From positions 62,001 through 126,000 of the forward strand of contig NZ_AUJR01000005.1 in assembly GCF_000424325.1 (NCBI RefSeq): DNA of 64,000 nt. The letters run 5' to 3'. Below, in pieces: positions 1 to 9,188 of this stretch; the first letter of the stretch is position 1, and each line of letters starts with the position of its first letter. Source of the stretch: [Clostridium] clostridioforme AGR2157. Lineage in GTDB: Bacteria > Bacillota > Clostridia > Lachnospirales > Lachnospiraceae. The position numbers and the translations under genes are program-made. The notes below the pieces were generated by a model. It saw only the letters and a program-made list of their open reading frames with translations. It was not told the DNA's origin and did no database searches.

Positions 1-137
1 CCAAGTACAGTTTGTTTTATAATGACATTTTTCATGATAAAGAGCACCTTTCCTGTAATCTTTTTGGATTTGTCTGGATTCATTATAAAGCGGGGAGGGG
101 ATTTCGTCCATACCGTAATGAAAAAAGAACAAAGTCC

Positions 138-166
138 TTGCGATTCATACTTTCTTCGGTTAAAAT
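138..166 (+). promoter_or_regulatory. Sigma-70 type promoter for nrdR
   Basis: TTGCGA at 138-143 and TAAAAT at 161-166 are separated by exactly 17 bp. The predicted start lies about 45 nt before nrdR. The rest of 1-217 holds only short, poorly coding open frames and a TATAAT at 16-21 whose -35 would lie at or beyond the window edge. I see no real gene there. Confidence 0.6.
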
Positions 167-217
167 ATATGAAGCGTTTAAGACGATACGTGAAAAAAGA
201 AAGGAAGAGTAACCCAG

Positions 218-670
218 ATGAAATGCCCCTATTGTAATGAAGCAGACACCAAGGTCATAGATTCCCGCCCGGCAGATGACAACAGCTCCATACGCAGGCG
301 CCGCCAGTGTGAGCGCTGCGGTAAGCGCTTTACCACCTACGAGAAGCTGGAGACCATGCCGTTAATGGTAATAAAGAAGGATAATTCCAGGGAGACTTAT
401 GACCGCTCCAAAATTGAAGCGGGAATCATTCACTCCTGCCACAAACGGCCGGTATCCCCCCAGCAGATTAATTCCATGATTGATGAGATTGAGAACCAGA
501 TTTTCAACATGGAGGAAAAGGAAGTGCCCACCTCCGCCATCGGAGAGCTGGTGATGGGAAAGCTTAAGAACCTGGACGAGGTGGCGTATGTGCGTTTTGC
601 CTCAGTCTACCGGGAATTTAAGGATGTGAATACGTTCATAGAAGAGATTGGAAAATTGCTGAAAAAATAG
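218..670 (+). CDS. nrdR: Transcriptional repressor NrdR
   Basis: This 150-residue protein is full length for NrdR, the nucleotide-sensing repressor of ribonucleotide reductase operons. The sequence shows an N-terminal zinc ribbon with two CxxC pairs (C3/C6 and C31/C34) around an arginine-rich stretch, followed by an ATP-cone domain over about residues 46-136. The family binds NrdR boxes near nrd genes and changes oligomeric state with ATP or dATP. No nrd operon is in this window, so it acts in trans. The ATG is preceded by GGAAGAG at a normal distance. The YqeG-type gene follows 23 bp downstream, so the two probably share a transcript. Confidence 0.96.
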   Translation: MKCPYCNEADTKVIDSRPADDNSSIRRRRQCERCGKRFTTYEKLETMPLMVIKKDNSRETYDRSKIEAGIIHSCHKRPVSPQQINSMIDEIENQIFNMEEKEVPTSAIGELVMGKLKNLDEVAYVRFASVYREFKDVNTFIEEIGKLLKK

Positions 671-693
671 ATTTGGAAGGAATACTTATAAGT

Positions 694-1212
694 ATGCTGG
701 AAATGTTTTATCCCCGCCGTTACGAGGTATCCACCTATGTGATACCTTTTGACTATTATCATGCACAGGGAATGCAGGGCGTGATTTTTGACATTGATAA
801 TACCCTGGTGCCCCATGACGCGCCGGCAGACGGACAGGCAGTGGAACTCTTCGAGCGGCTTCGCGCCATGGGAATGAAGACATGTCTTCTATCCAACAAT
901 AAGGAACCCAGGGTAAAGCCCTTTGCAGATTTGGTGGGTTCCTGCTATATCCATAAGGCAGGCAAGCCGGGAGTCAGGGGATATGAGAAGGCCATGGAGC
1001 TTATGGGGACTGACAGGGAACATACCCTCTTTGTGGGGGACCAGCTGTTTACGGATGTGTACGGTGCCAACAGGGCCGGCATCTACAGTATCCTGGTAGG
1101 GCCCATGACCCCCAGGGAAGAGATACAGATTGTGCTGAAGCGTTACCTGGAAAAGCCGGTGCTGTATTTTTATAAAAAACATGCCGGAAACATAAACCAA
1201 GACAGGGAGTAA
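694..1212 (+). CDS. YqeG-family HAD (IIIA) phosphatase
   Basis: A 172-residue haloacid-dehalogenase superfamily phosphatase of the YqeG type. HAD motif I is DIDNT at residues 33-37, motif II is LLSNN, the motif III lysine lies in GKPGVRGYEKA, and motif IV is VGDQLFTDV. YqeG proteins are widespread in Firmicutes, usually beside aroE or nrdR, and their substrate is not firmly known. A TTG 21 bp upstream would add seven residues. I chose the ATG because GGAAGG lies about 13 nt before it and the family starts near this point. It sits between nrdR and the aroE-aroK gene with 9 bp to the latter, which fits an operon. Confidence 0.88.
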   Translation: MLEMFYPRRYEVSTYVIPFDYYHAQGMQGVIFDIDNTLVPHDAPADGQAVELFERLRAMGMKTCLLSNNKEPRVKPFADLVGSCYIHKAGKPGVRGYEKAMELMGTDREHTLFVGDQLFTDVYGANRAGIYSILVGPMTPREEIQIVLKRYLEKPVLYFYKKHAGNINQDRE

Positions 1213-1221
1213 AGTGAGACA

Positions 1222-2631
1222 ATGGACGGAAAGACAAGAGTATGCGGGCTGATTGCAAATCCGGTGGAACATTCCATGTCACCCATGATGCATAATTTTT
1301 TTGCGCAGAGAACAGGGGTGAACTTAGCCTACGTTCCTTTTAAAGTGGAGGAAGACAGGGTTGGGGACGCGGTAAAAGGGGCCTATGCCCTGAATATACT
1401 GGGGATGAATGTGACGGTTCCATATAAACAGCGGGTTATGGAATTTTTGTCTGAACTGGATGAGGATGCCAGGGCCATCGGGGCAGTCAATACACTGGTC
1501 AGGACAGATGCGGGGTATAAGGGCTATAATACGGATGGCGCGGGCCTTAAACGGGCCCTTGCGCAAGCCGGTATTCCCACAGAAGGAGAACACTGTTTAC
1601 TCATTGGGGCCGGAGGTGCGGCCAAGGCAGCAGCCTATGTGCTGGCAAAGGGCGGGGCTGCAAAAATCCACATCCTCAACCGGAATGAAACCAGGGCCAG
1701 GGAGCTGGCCGACTGTATCAACTCACTGACAGGCAGCGGTCTGGCGGAGGCCCTGTCTCTGGAGGGATACAGGAAGCTTCCTGCCAGAAAAGGCGGATAT
1801 CTGGCCGTACAGTCCACCAGCGTTGGCATGCATCCCCATGTGGAGGATGTCGTTATTGATGATCCCCGGTTTTATGAGATGATTCATACCGGTGTGGACA
1901 TTGTCTATACTCCCGCCAGGACCAGGTTCATGAAAATGGTACAGGAAGCAGGAGGAAGGGCAGTGAACGGTCTGGACATGCTTTTATATCAGGGCGTGAT
2001 TGCCTATGAACTGTGGAATCCCCAGGTGAGGGTGGACAGCGGGACCATAAAGGCGGCAAAGCAGATGATAGAAGATTACCTGATAAAAAAACAGGCCGGG
2101 GAGGGCCGGGGAGAGAACCTGATACTCATTGGCTTCATGGGAGCGGGAAAGACCAGTGTGGGAGAACATTTCGCAGCACGCTACCGGATGCCCATGATTG
2201 ACACGGACAGGGAGATTGAGGCGGCAGCAGGTATGTCCATATCCGACATATTTGCCACCCAGGGAGAGGAAGCCTTCCGGCGCCTGGAGACAGGCGTACT
2301 GGAGAAGCTGCTGAAGCAGGGAGGCAGGTCTGTGATTTCCGTGGGCGGCGGACTGCCTCTCAGGGCGGAAAACAGGGCGCTTCTGAAACATCTGGGAACC
2401 GTGGTATATCTGGATGTCCTGCCTGAGACTGTCATGGAACGAATCGGAGCCGATGTGTCGGACCGTCCCATGCTTCACGGCAGCGATGTGATGGGCCGTA
2501 TTATAAGCCTTCTGGAGTCGAGAAAACCCCATTACCTGGAAGCTTCTCATATAATTGTGGATGTGAACGGACGGGACGTGGATGATATCGTGGAAGAGAT
2601 TCACCGCAGGGCAGTGGATAAAACATGCTAA
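1222..2631 (+). CDS. aroE/aroK: Fused shikimate dehydrogenase-shikimate kinase
   Basis: One 469-residue frame carries two consecutive shikimate-pathway enzymes. Residues 1 to about 285 are AroE (3-dehydroshikimate to shikimate, NADPH): the shikimate-binding SMSP motif, catalytic K69 in NVTVPYKQ, D105 in YNTDGAG and a GAGGAAKA nucleotide loop. Residues about 300-469 are AroK (shikimate 3-phosphorylation): Walker A GFMGAGKT at 304-311, the DTD shikimate-binding motif, GEEAFRRLE, GGG in ISVGGGLP and the LID arginine in DRPML. No stop or frameshift separates them, and a short charged linker joins them. Both halves keep their key residues, so a bifunctional enzyme doing two successive chorismate-pathway steps is expected. 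Confidence 0.93.
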   Translation: MDGKTRVCGLIANPVEHSMSPMMHNFFAQRTGVNLAYVPFKVEEDRVGDAVKGAYALNILGMNVTVPYKQRVMEFLSELDEDARAIGAVNTLVRTDAGYKGYNTDGAGLKRALAQAGIPTEGEHCLLIGAGGAAKAAAYVLAKGGAAKIHILNRNETRARELADCINSLTGSGLAEALSLEGYRKLPARKGGYLAVQSTSVGMHPHVEDVVIDDPRFYEMIHTGVDIVYTPARTRFMKMVQEAGGRAVNGLDMLLYQGVIAYELWNPQVRVDSGTIKAAKQMIEDYLIKKQAGEGRGENLILIGFMGAGKTSVGEHFAARYRMPMIDTDREIEAAAGMSISDIFATQGEEAFRRLETGVLEKLLKQGGRSVISVGGGLPLRAENRALLKHLGTVVYLDVLPETVMERIGADVSDRPMLHGSDVMGRIISLLESRKPHYLEASHIIVDVNGRDVDDIVEEIHRRAVDKTC

Positions 2632-2666
2632 AAAGGGAGAAATTTATACTGCCGTTAAAAAAGAAC

Positions 2667-2695
2667 TTGAAAATGCTCCCTACATAGTATAGAAT
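2667..2695 (+). promoter_or_regulatory. Sigma-70 type promoter for efp
   Basis: TTGAAA at 2667-2672, a 17-bp spacer and TAGAAT at 2690-2695. Predicted transcription starts about 60 nt before the efp ATG, which has a strong AAGGAGG just upstream. This gives efp its own promoter after the aro gene. Confidence 0.6.
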
Positions 2696-2763
2696 ATAAA
2701 AGATTAAAGACTTATGGGGCGCTTAGGCAAGCGTCATGAACGAACTCAAGGAGGAATATCTTT

Positions 2764-3321
2764 ATGATATCAGCAGGTGATTTTAGAAATGGCATTACTC
2801 TGGAGATTGACGGACAGGTTGTCCAGATTATGGAATTCCAGCATGTTAAGCCAGGCAAGGGCGCAGCTTTCGTGCGTACAAAATTAAAAAATGTAATCAA
2901 CGGCGGCGTGGTAGAGCGCACCTTCCGTCCTACAGAGAAGTTCCCTCAGGCCAGAATTGACAGAGTGGACATGCAGTATCTGTATGCCGACGGAGAATTA
3001 TATAACTTTATGAACCAGGAGACCTATGACCAGGTTGCCCTGAATCAGGATATTATCGGCGATGCCCTGAAGTTTGTGAAAGAGAACGAGGTATGTAAGG
3101 TCTGCTCTTACAATGGCAGCGTATTCTCCGTAGAGCCTCCGCTGTTTGTTGAGCTGGAGATTACAGAGACAGAGCCAGGTTTCAAGGGCGATACCGCAAC
3201 CGGTGCCAACAAGCCGGCAACTGTGGAGACCGGTGCAACCGTATACGTACCGTTATTCGTAGAAATCGGCGATAAGATTAAGATTGACACCAGAACCGGC
3301 GAATATCTGTCACGTGTATAA
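2764..3321 (+). CDS. efp: Translation elongation factor P
   Basis: At 185 residues it has the exact length of EF-P, which binds between the P and E sites and rescues ribosomes stalled at proline runs. The N-terminal KOW-like domain has the modifiable lysine K32 in the loop KPGKGAAF. The C-terminal OB domain ends with the conserved region [13 protein letters not shown]. No epmA or epmB homologue is visible nearby, so the modification in this host cannot be told from the window. A strong AAGGAGG sets the start, and a rho-independent terminator follows 42 bp after the stop. Confidence 0.97.
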   Translation: MISAGDFRNGITLEIDGQVVQIMEFQHVKPGKGAAFVRTKLKNVINGGVVERTFRPTEKFPQARIDRVDMQYLYADGELYNFMNQETYDQVALNQDIIGDALKFVKENEVCKVCSYNGSVFSVEPPLFVELEITETEPGFKGDTATGANKPATVETGATVYVPLFVEIGDKIKIDTRTGEYLSRV

Positions 3322-3363
3322 TACAACTTGTCAGATACGCTCTGGGAGGCGGTTTGTAAGAAT

Positions 3364-3391
3364 TGCTCCGGTATATGCCGGGGCAGTTTTT
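3364..3391 (+). terminator. Rho-independent terminator after efp
   Basis: Stem TGCTCCGG (3364-3371) pairs with CCGGGGCA (3378-3385), with one G-T pair and a 6-nt loop, followed by GTTTTT. It separates efp from argS. Confidence 0.8.
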
Positions 3392-3444
3392 AACTTTCCG
3401 GGAAAAGGAAAGACCTATTGTCACAGTAAAGGAGAGTATACATT

Positions 3445-5232
3445 GTGAATAAGATTCTGGATATGATGGAGCGGGAATTAAAGCAGGCATTTACAGCCAG
3501 CGGATATGAGGATTCATTCGCAAAGGTGGTTTTATCCAACCGTCCCGACCTGTGTGAGTACCAGTGCAACGGTGCCATGGCAGCGGCTAAGGCATATAAG
3601 AAGAAGCCAATCGATATAGCGAACCAGGTGGTGGAACATCTGGTTTCAGGCGGATCCCACCCTGTTTTTTCTGAGGCAGAGGCTGTGATGCCGGGATTCA
3701 TCAACCTGAAGCTGTCAGAGGCGTTTCTGGCAGAGTATGCGGGTGCCATGGCTTCGGCAGATAAGCTGGGACTGGAAGCGCCTGAGAAGCCGGAGACAGT
3801 TATCGTGGATTACGGCGGGGCCAATGTGGCAAAGCCTCTCCATGTGGGCCATCTGCGGGCGGCCATTATCGGGGAGAGCATAAAGCGCATGGGCCGTTTC
3901 CTGGGCCACCATATGATTGGTGATGTGCACCTGGGGGACTGGGGACTGCAGATGGGCCTTATCATTGAGGAACTAAAGGACAGGAAGCCGGAGCTGGTGT
4001 ATTTTGACGAATCCTTTGAGGGACCATTTCCCCAGGAGGCCCCGTTTACAATCAGTGAGCTGGAGGAGATATATCCTGCGGCCAGCGCCAGGTCCAAGGT
4101 GGACGAGGTGTTTAAGGAGAGGGCCCACCAGGCGACCCTGAAGCTCCAGAGAGGATATGCCCCATTCCGGGCAATCTGGCAGCATATCATGGCAGTCTCT
4201 GTGGCTGACCTTAAGAAGAATTACGCAAACCTGAACGTGGAATTCGATTTGTGGAAGGGTGAAAGCGACGCAGAGCCATATATCGGGGACATGATTCAGA
4301 TGCTGGTGGATAAGGGGCTGGCCCATGAGAGCCAGGGCGCTCTGGTGGTGGATGTGGCTCAGGATACGGACACCAAGGAGATTCCGCCCTGCCTGATCCG
4401 TAAGTCCGACGGGGCTTCTCTTTATGCCACATCCGATTTGGCAACCATTGTGGAACGGGAACAGGATTTTAAGCCGGACCGCTATATTTATGTGGTGGAC
4501 AAACGCCAGGGAATGCACTTTGAGCAGGTGTTCAGGGTGGCTAAGAAGGCAGGTATTGTGAAGGAAGGTACCCCCATGATTTTCCTGGGCTTCGGCACCA
4601 TGAACGGGAAGGACGGAAAGCCCTTTAAGACACGTGAGGGCGGAGTCATGCGTCTGGAAAAGCTCATTGAGGAAATCAATGAAGCCGTATACCATAGAAT
4701 CATGGAGAACAGGACCGTATCAGAGGACGAGGCCAGGAGTACGGCGGCTGTGGTAGGGCTGGCTGCCCTCAAGTACGGCGATCTGTCCAACCAGGCTGCC
4801 AAGGATTATGTATTTGATATTGAGCGCTTTACCTCATTTGAGGGTAATACAGGTCCGTACATCCTCTATACCATTGTCAGAATCAAGTCCATTATCGCCA
4901 AGTACAGGGAGAACGGAGGCCAGGTAAGCCAGGATGCTGTTGAAAAGAAGATTCTTGCCTGCACCGGAAGTTCGGAGAAGGCCCTGATGCTTATGCTGGC
5001 CAGATATAATGAGGTTCTGGAAAACAGCTTTGCGGAGACAGCGCCTCATAAGATATGCCTGTACATTTACGAGCTGTCCAATGCCTTTAACAGCTTTTAT
5101 CACGATACCAAGATTCTGGCAGAGGAGGATGAAGCCAGGAAGGAGAGCTATATCGGCCTTATTTCCCTTACCAGACGGGTGTTAGAAGCCTGCATCGGAC
5201 TGTTGGGTATCGAGGCTCCGGAGCGCATGTAA
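3445..5232 (+). CDS. argS: Arginyl-tRNA synthetase
   Basis: A 595-residue class I synthetase charging tRNA-Arg. Seen are the HIGH-type signature HVGH at residues 133-136 within GGANVAKPLHVGHLR, a degenerate KMSKS region (KPFKTREGG) as is normal for ArgRS, an N-terminal additional domain, and the C-terminal anticodon-binding domain ending in PERM. Translation starts at GTG 3445 with GGAG about 10 nt upstream; no in-frame ATG gives a better fit. It stands alone between the efp terminator and a hairpin leader of the helicase gene. Confidence 0.96.
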   Translation: MNKILDMMERELKQAFTASGYEDSFAKVVLSNRPDLCEYQCNGAMAAAKAYKKKPIDIANQVVEHLVSGGSHPVFSEAEAVMPGFINLKLSEAFLAEYAGAMASADKLGLEAPEKPETVIVDYGGANVAKPLHVGHLRAAIIGESIKRMGRFLGHHMIGDVHLGDWGLQMGLIIEELKDRKPELVYFDESFEGPFPQEAPFTISELEEIYPAASARSKVDEVFKERAHQATLKLQRGYAPFRAIWQHIMAVSVADLKKNYANLNVEFDLWKGESDAEPYIGDMIQMLVDKGLAHESQGALVVDVAQDTDTKEIPPCLIRKSDGASLYATSDLATIVEREQDFKPDRYIYVVDKRQGMHFEQVFRVAKKAGIVKEGTPMIFLGFGTMNGKDGKPFKTREGGVMRLEKLIEEINEAVYHRIMENRTVSEDEARSTAAVVGLAALKYGDLSNQAAKDYVFDIERFTSFEGNTGPYILYTIVRIKSIIAKYRENGGQVSQDAVEKKILACTGSSEKALMLMLARYNEVLENSFAETAPHKICLYIYELSNAFNSFYHDTKILAEEDEARKESYIGLISLTRRVLEACIGLLGIEAPERM

Positions 5233-5234
5233 CC

Positions 5235-5297
5235 GCGGGGATGTCCTGGGATGACCTGATACGTCCTGCTCTGGGGCAGGGGTATCAGGAATCCCGC
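5235..5297 (+). other. Extended hairpin in the argS-SNF2 gap
   Basis: CCTGATAC (5255-5262) is perfectly complementary to GTATCAGG (5282-5289), and CCTGC pairs with GCAGG inside. Outside, GCGGGGAT pairs with ATCCCGC. The whole 76-bp gap can fold as one stem that ends beside the ribosome binding site of the next gene. There is no T-run, so it is not a classical terminator. Confidence 0.45.
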
Positions 5298-5308
5298 TGA
5301 AAGGATGC

Positions 5309-8300
5309 ATGAAGCAGATGAATATTGTCAGGATGAACACCAGCAGCTTCTGGAAGGGGGAGATTGGTGTGAAGGGCCTGGTTGAAGACCAGGGGGAAAC
5401 ATTTGAGGTAAATTTATATCTGGGAAGCGGAAGAGTAAGGGATTACTCCTGTTCCTGCAGCAAAGGGAATTCTTACAGGGGAATGTGCGCCCATGGGGAG
5501 GCCCTTTTTGCGTATTATAATCAGCAGAGGGAGGAGGCGTCCAAACCAACGGTTCATACATCCTCCCAGGTTCACACCATGATTCGGGAATACACCAACC
5601 GGGAGGTGGCCCTGATTCTGGCAGAGGAGGTGGACGCCCAGGTAAGGCTGGTGCCGGTGCTGATTCTGGACGGAAAGGACACGCGTCTGGAGTTCAAGGT
5701 GGGAATCACCCGTTTTTATGCTGTGCGGGATTTGAGGGCCTTTAAGGAGGCCGTTGAAAATGGCGCCCATGTGGCCTATGGAAAGGACCTGTCCTTTCAT
5801 CACCACAAATCGGCTTTTACAGACAGCAGCAGGGAGCTTCTGGCCCTGCTTATGGGAGGAGTAGAAAACCAGAAAGCGGTCCGCAGCCTGACGCTAAACC
5901 GTATGAACCGTGACCGCTTTTTTGAAATAATGGCCGGCCGGACCGTGGAGGTCCAGCTTCCCGGCGGGAACCGGGTCATGATGGACATGGAGGATTCTGA
6001 TCCGGTGGCATCACTTAAGGTGGAGAAGACGGGAAGGGACGGACTGAAAGCCAGCCTTATGGGGGTGGCTCCAATGAAAGGAGGCGAAGCCCCAAGGCCG
6101 GTAGCCGGCTGCTTCCGCGGGGAGCGGTTCCTGTATGTGGTGTCCGGCCAGAGGCTCTACCGGTGCAGCGAGTCATGTACCCAGGTCATGGGGCTGTTCA
6201 TGGAGCAGATGTGCATGGAGCGGGATGAAAGCGTGATGGTGGGACAGAGGGATATTCCGCTCTTCTATGAGCGCGTTATCAAGCATATTCTTCCCTATTG
6301 CCGCCTGATGCTGGAGGACGTGGATTTTAAGGATTATGAGCCGGAGCCGTTAAAGGCGTCCTTCCGGTTCGACACAGGGGAGGATGGAGCTCTGGTGATG
6401 GAACCATCCCTTGCTTACGGCAGTTATGAATTCCATCCCCTGGAGGACGAGAACCTTCCCAGGACTATATGCCGTGATGTGCCGGGGGAGTTCAGGGTTA
6501 GCCAGCTGATTCATAAATATTTCAGGTACAAGGACCCGGAGGGAAGACGGCTGGTCATAAGGAATGACGAGGATGAGATTTACCGTCTTATGACAGAGGG
6601 GATGGACGAATTCCGCTCTATGGGAGATGTATATGTGTCTGAGAGCCTGCGTCAGTGGAAGGTTCTGGCGCCGCCCAGGGTTACTGTGGGTGTTTCTGCT
6701 GTCAGCGGCTGGCTGGAACTGGACGTGGACATGGGCGGTATGAACAGCCAGGAACTGAACCGGATACTGGCAGCCTACAGCCGGAAAAAGAAGTACTACA
6801 GGCTGAAAAGCGGACAGTTTCTGGGACTGAATGAAGGCGGTCTCACGGTCATCAGCCGCATGGCGTCGGAAATGGGAGTGACCAGGAAGGAGCTTCAGAG
6901 CGGCAGGGTCCGTCTGCCGGCTTACCGCGCCTTTTATCTGGATTATCTGCTTAAGGAGAGTACCGGAGTAACATATTACAGGGACCAGATGCTAAAGGCC
7001 ATGGTAAGGTCGGTCAAGTCTGTGGAGGACAGTGATTTTACTGCGCCGGAGAAACTGAGGGGCGTGCTGAGGGAGTATCAGAGAATCGGGTATGTCTGGC
7101 TGAGGACCATGGACAGTTACGGATTCGGGGGAATCCTGGCCGATGACATGGGACTCGGAAAAACCATACAGATTATTGCCCTTTTGGAGGACGCCTATGG
7201 CTCAGGCGAACAGTCCCCGTCCCTGATTATATGCCCGGCTTCCCTGGTGTACAACTGGGAGCATGAGATCCGGCGTTTTGCGCCGGACCTTAAGGTGCTG
7301 TCGGTGGTGGGCAGCAGTTCGGAGCGGGAGGCCCTTTTAAAAGAGGTTGGCAAAAATCCGCAGGACTATCAGGCCATTGTGACGTCCTACGATTTGCTGA
7401 GAAGGGACATAGGATTATATGAAGCCGTCCATTTCCGGTATCAGGTCATAGACGAGGCTCAGTATATCAAAAACGCGTCCACACAGAGCGCCAGGGCAGT
7501 GAAGTCCCTGGATGTGCAGACCAGGTTTGCCCTGACAGGAACGCCTGTTGAAAACCGTTTGGGGGAGCTGTGGAGCATTTTTGATTATCTCATGCCGGGC
7601 TTTCTCTTTGGAAGCCAGTTTTTCAAGAAGGAATATGAAATCCCCATCGTAAGAGACGGCGATTCGGCAGCCCTGGAACGGCTGAAGCGGATGATAGGCC
7701 CATTTGTGCTGAGGCGGGTAAAGAAGGATGTATTAAAGGACCTTCCTGATAAGATGGAGGAGGTTGTATATTCCAACTTTGAACCGGAGCAGAAAAAATT
7801 ATATGCAGCCAATGCAGCCAAGTTTAAGGAGAAGCTCAGCACGGGCGGCTTTGGCCGGGCAGGGGAAGGGAAGCTCCAGATTTTGGCGGAGCTCATGCGC
7901 CTGAGACAGATTTGCTGCGACCCGCGGTTGTGTTACGATAATTACAGGGGCAGTTCCGCCAAGCTGGAGACCTGCATGGACCTGGTGAGAAGAGGTGTGG
8001 CGGGAGGACATAAGATATTGTTGTTTTCCCAGTTTACCTCCATGCTGGATATCATTCATACAAGGTTAGAGAAGGAGGGAATCAAGAGCCACGTACTGAC
8101 AGGAGCCACCTCCAAGGAAGAACGAATCCGTCTGGTGGGGGATTTTGGGAAGGATGAGGTGCCTGTATTCCTGATTAGCCTGAAAGCAGGGGGAACCGGC
8201 CTCAACCTGACCGCGGCGGATATCGTCATTCATTATGACCCGTGGTGGAACGTGGCTGCCCAGAACCAGGCCACGGACAGAACCCACCGGATTGGCCAGG

Positions 8301-8470
8301 ATAAGCAGGTAACGGTCTATAAACTGATTACCAGAAATACCATAGAAGAGAACATCTTAAAGCTTCAGGAAGCCAAGAGCCATCTGGCGGATGCAGTGGT
8401 GCCTGAGGGCACGGTATCCTTTGGAAGCCTGACAAGAGATGATATACTGAATATCATAAAGGAGGAATAG
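5309..8470 (+). CDS. SWIM zinc-finger SNF2-family helicase
   Basis: A 1053-residue Swi2/Snf2-type ATPase. The N-terminus has a SWIM zinc finger (C48, C50, C60, H62). The helicase core starts near residue 600, with Walker A in ADDMGLGKT, a DEAQ box (DEAQYIKN), LTGTPVENR, and the C-terminal motifs GTGLNLTAAD and TDRTHRIGQ. These proteins are ATP-driven double-stranded DNA or nucleoprotein translocases. The closest known arrangement is bacterial HepA/RapA-like and SWIM-SNF2 proteins of unknown target. All ATPase motifs are intact, so it should be active. The flavodoxin-fold gene starts 3 bp after its stop and has its binding site inside this gene, implying co-transcription. Confidence 0.93.
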   Translation: MKQMNIVRMNTSSFWKGEIGVKGLVEDQGETFEVNLYLGSGRVRDYSCSCSKGNSYRGMCAHGEALFAYYNQQREEASKPTVHTSSQVHTMIREYTNREVALILAEEVDAQVRLVPVLILDGKDTRLEFKVGITRFYAVRDLRAFKEAVENGAHVAYGKDLSFHHHKSAFTDSSRELLALLMGGVENQKAVRSLTLNRMNRDRFFEIMAGRTVEVQLPGGNRVMMDMEDSDPVASLKVEKTGRDGLKASLMGVAPMKGGEAPRPVAGCFRGERFLYVVSGQRLYRCSESCTQVMGLFMEQMCMERDESVMVGQRDIPLFYERVIKHILPYCRLMLEDVDFKDYEPEPLKASFRFDTGEDGALVMEPSLAYGSYEFHPLEDENLPRTICRDVPGEFRVSQLIHKYFRYKDPEGRRLVIRNDEDEIYRLMTEGMDEFRSMGDVYVSESLRQWKVLAPPRVTVGVSAVSGWLELDVDMGGMNSQELNRILAAYSRKKKYYRLKSGQFLGLNEGGLTVISRMASEMGVTRKELQSGRVRLPAYRAFYLDYLLKESTGVTYYRDQMLKAMVRSVKSVEDSDFTAPEKLRGVLREYQRIGYVWLRTMDSYGFGGILADDMGLGKTIQIIALLEDAYGSGEQSPSLIICPASLVYNWEHEIRRFAPDLKVLSVVGSSSEREALLKEVGKNPQDYQAIVTSYDLLRRDIGLYEAVHFRYQVIDEAQYIKNASTQSARAVKSLDVQTRFALTGTPVENRLGELWSIFDYLMPGFLFGSQFFKKEYEIPIVRDGDSAALERLKRMIGPFVLRRVKKDVLKDLPDKMEEVVYSNFEPEQKKLYAANAAKFKEKLSTGGFGRAGEGKLQILAELMRLRQICCDPRLCYDNYRGSSAKLETCMDLVRRGVAGGHKILLFSQFTSMLDIIHTRLEKEGIKSHVLTGATSKEERIRLVGDFGKDEVPVFLISLKAGGTGLNLTAADIVIHYDPWWNVAAQNQATDRTHRIGQDKQVTVYKLITRNTIEENILKLQEAKSHLADAVVPEGTVSFGSLTRDDILNIIKEE

Positions 8471-8473
8471 GAA

Positions 8474-9097
8474 ATGAAAGTATTAATGTTAAACGGGAGT
8501 CCCCATGAGAAGGGATGTACCTACACCGCCCTTGCAGAGGTGGCAGGAGAGCTCAATCAGGCTGGCATTGAAACAGAGATTATGCATGTGGGCGGCGGGA
8601 CTGTCCGTGGATGCATGGGCTGCGGCGCTTGCGGTAAGCTTGGAAAATGCATTTACGGTGACGATAAGGTCAATGAAGCAGTGGAAAAAATGAGGCAGAG
8701 CGATGGACTGATTATCGGTTCACCGGTGCACTATGCTTCGGCCGGCGGGGCCATCACCTCCTTCCTGGACCGTTTCTTCTATTCCGGAAGCAGTGCTGCT
8801 GCCCATAAGCCGGGAGCTGCCATTGCCTCTGCCAGAAGGGCCGGAACAACTGCCACCCTGGACCAGCTGAACAAATATTTTATGATTACGCAGATGCCGG
8901 TAGTGTCCTCCCAGTACTGGAACATGGTGCACGGGCAATGTCCTGAGGATGTGAAAAAGGATGAGGAAGGCATGCAGATCATGCGCGTTTTGGGCAGGAA
9001 CATGGCCTGGATGCTCAAATCCATTGAGGCTGGAAAAGCTGCCGGAGTTACGCTTCCTGAGACAGAGGAGAAGAAGAGAACGAATTTTATACGGTAG
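8474..9097 (+). CDS. Flavodoxin-fold oxidoreductase with CxxCxxC motif
   Basis: A 207-residue NADPH-dependent FMN reductase-like protein. The start carries the FMN phosphate loop NGSPHEKGCT, and GSPVHYAS is the second flavin-contact segment. Between them lies C47-x2-C50-x2-C53-x5-C59, the compact spacing described for iron-sulfur flavoproteins (CX2CX2CX4-7C). It may therefore bind a [4Fe-4S] cluster as well as FMN, though many flavodoxin-family proteins carry related cysteines without proof of a cluster. The partner and substrate are unknown. It is translationally close to the helicase gene and is followed by a clear terminator. Confidence 0.82.
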   Translation: MKVLMLNGSPHEKGCTYTALAEVAGELNQAGIETEIMHVGGGTVRGCMGCGACGKLGKCIYGDDKVNEAVEKMRQSDGLIIGSPVHYASAGGAITSFLDRFFYSGSSAAAHKPGAAIASARRAGTTATLDQLNKYFMITQMPVVSSQYWNMVHGQCPEDVKKDEEGMQIMRVLGRNMAWMLKSIEAGKAAGVTLPETEEKKRTNFIR

Positions 9098-9127
9098 GAA
9101 CATGGCGGATACATGAATAAGGTTAGT

Positions 9128-9166
9128 GCATGAAATCAATGCATGGAATCAATACATGGAATCAGG
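9128..9166 (+). repeat. Three tandem 13-bp repeats
   Basis: GCATGAAATCAAT, GCATGGAATCAAT and ACATGGAATCAGG follow one another directly between the flavoprotein stop and its terminator. No coding or regulatory role is apparent. Confidence 0.7.
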
Positions 9167-9188
9167 ATGACCTGACTTAAGATATGGG

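Noticed and set aside
12-237. Two small overlapping open frames before nrdR
   Set aside because: They overlap the nrdR promoter and binding site, have no ribosome binding site and no recognisable protein features.
3322-3444. T-box leader before argS
   Set aside because: The only structure is a simple terminator of efp. No T-box sequence or antiterminator is visible.
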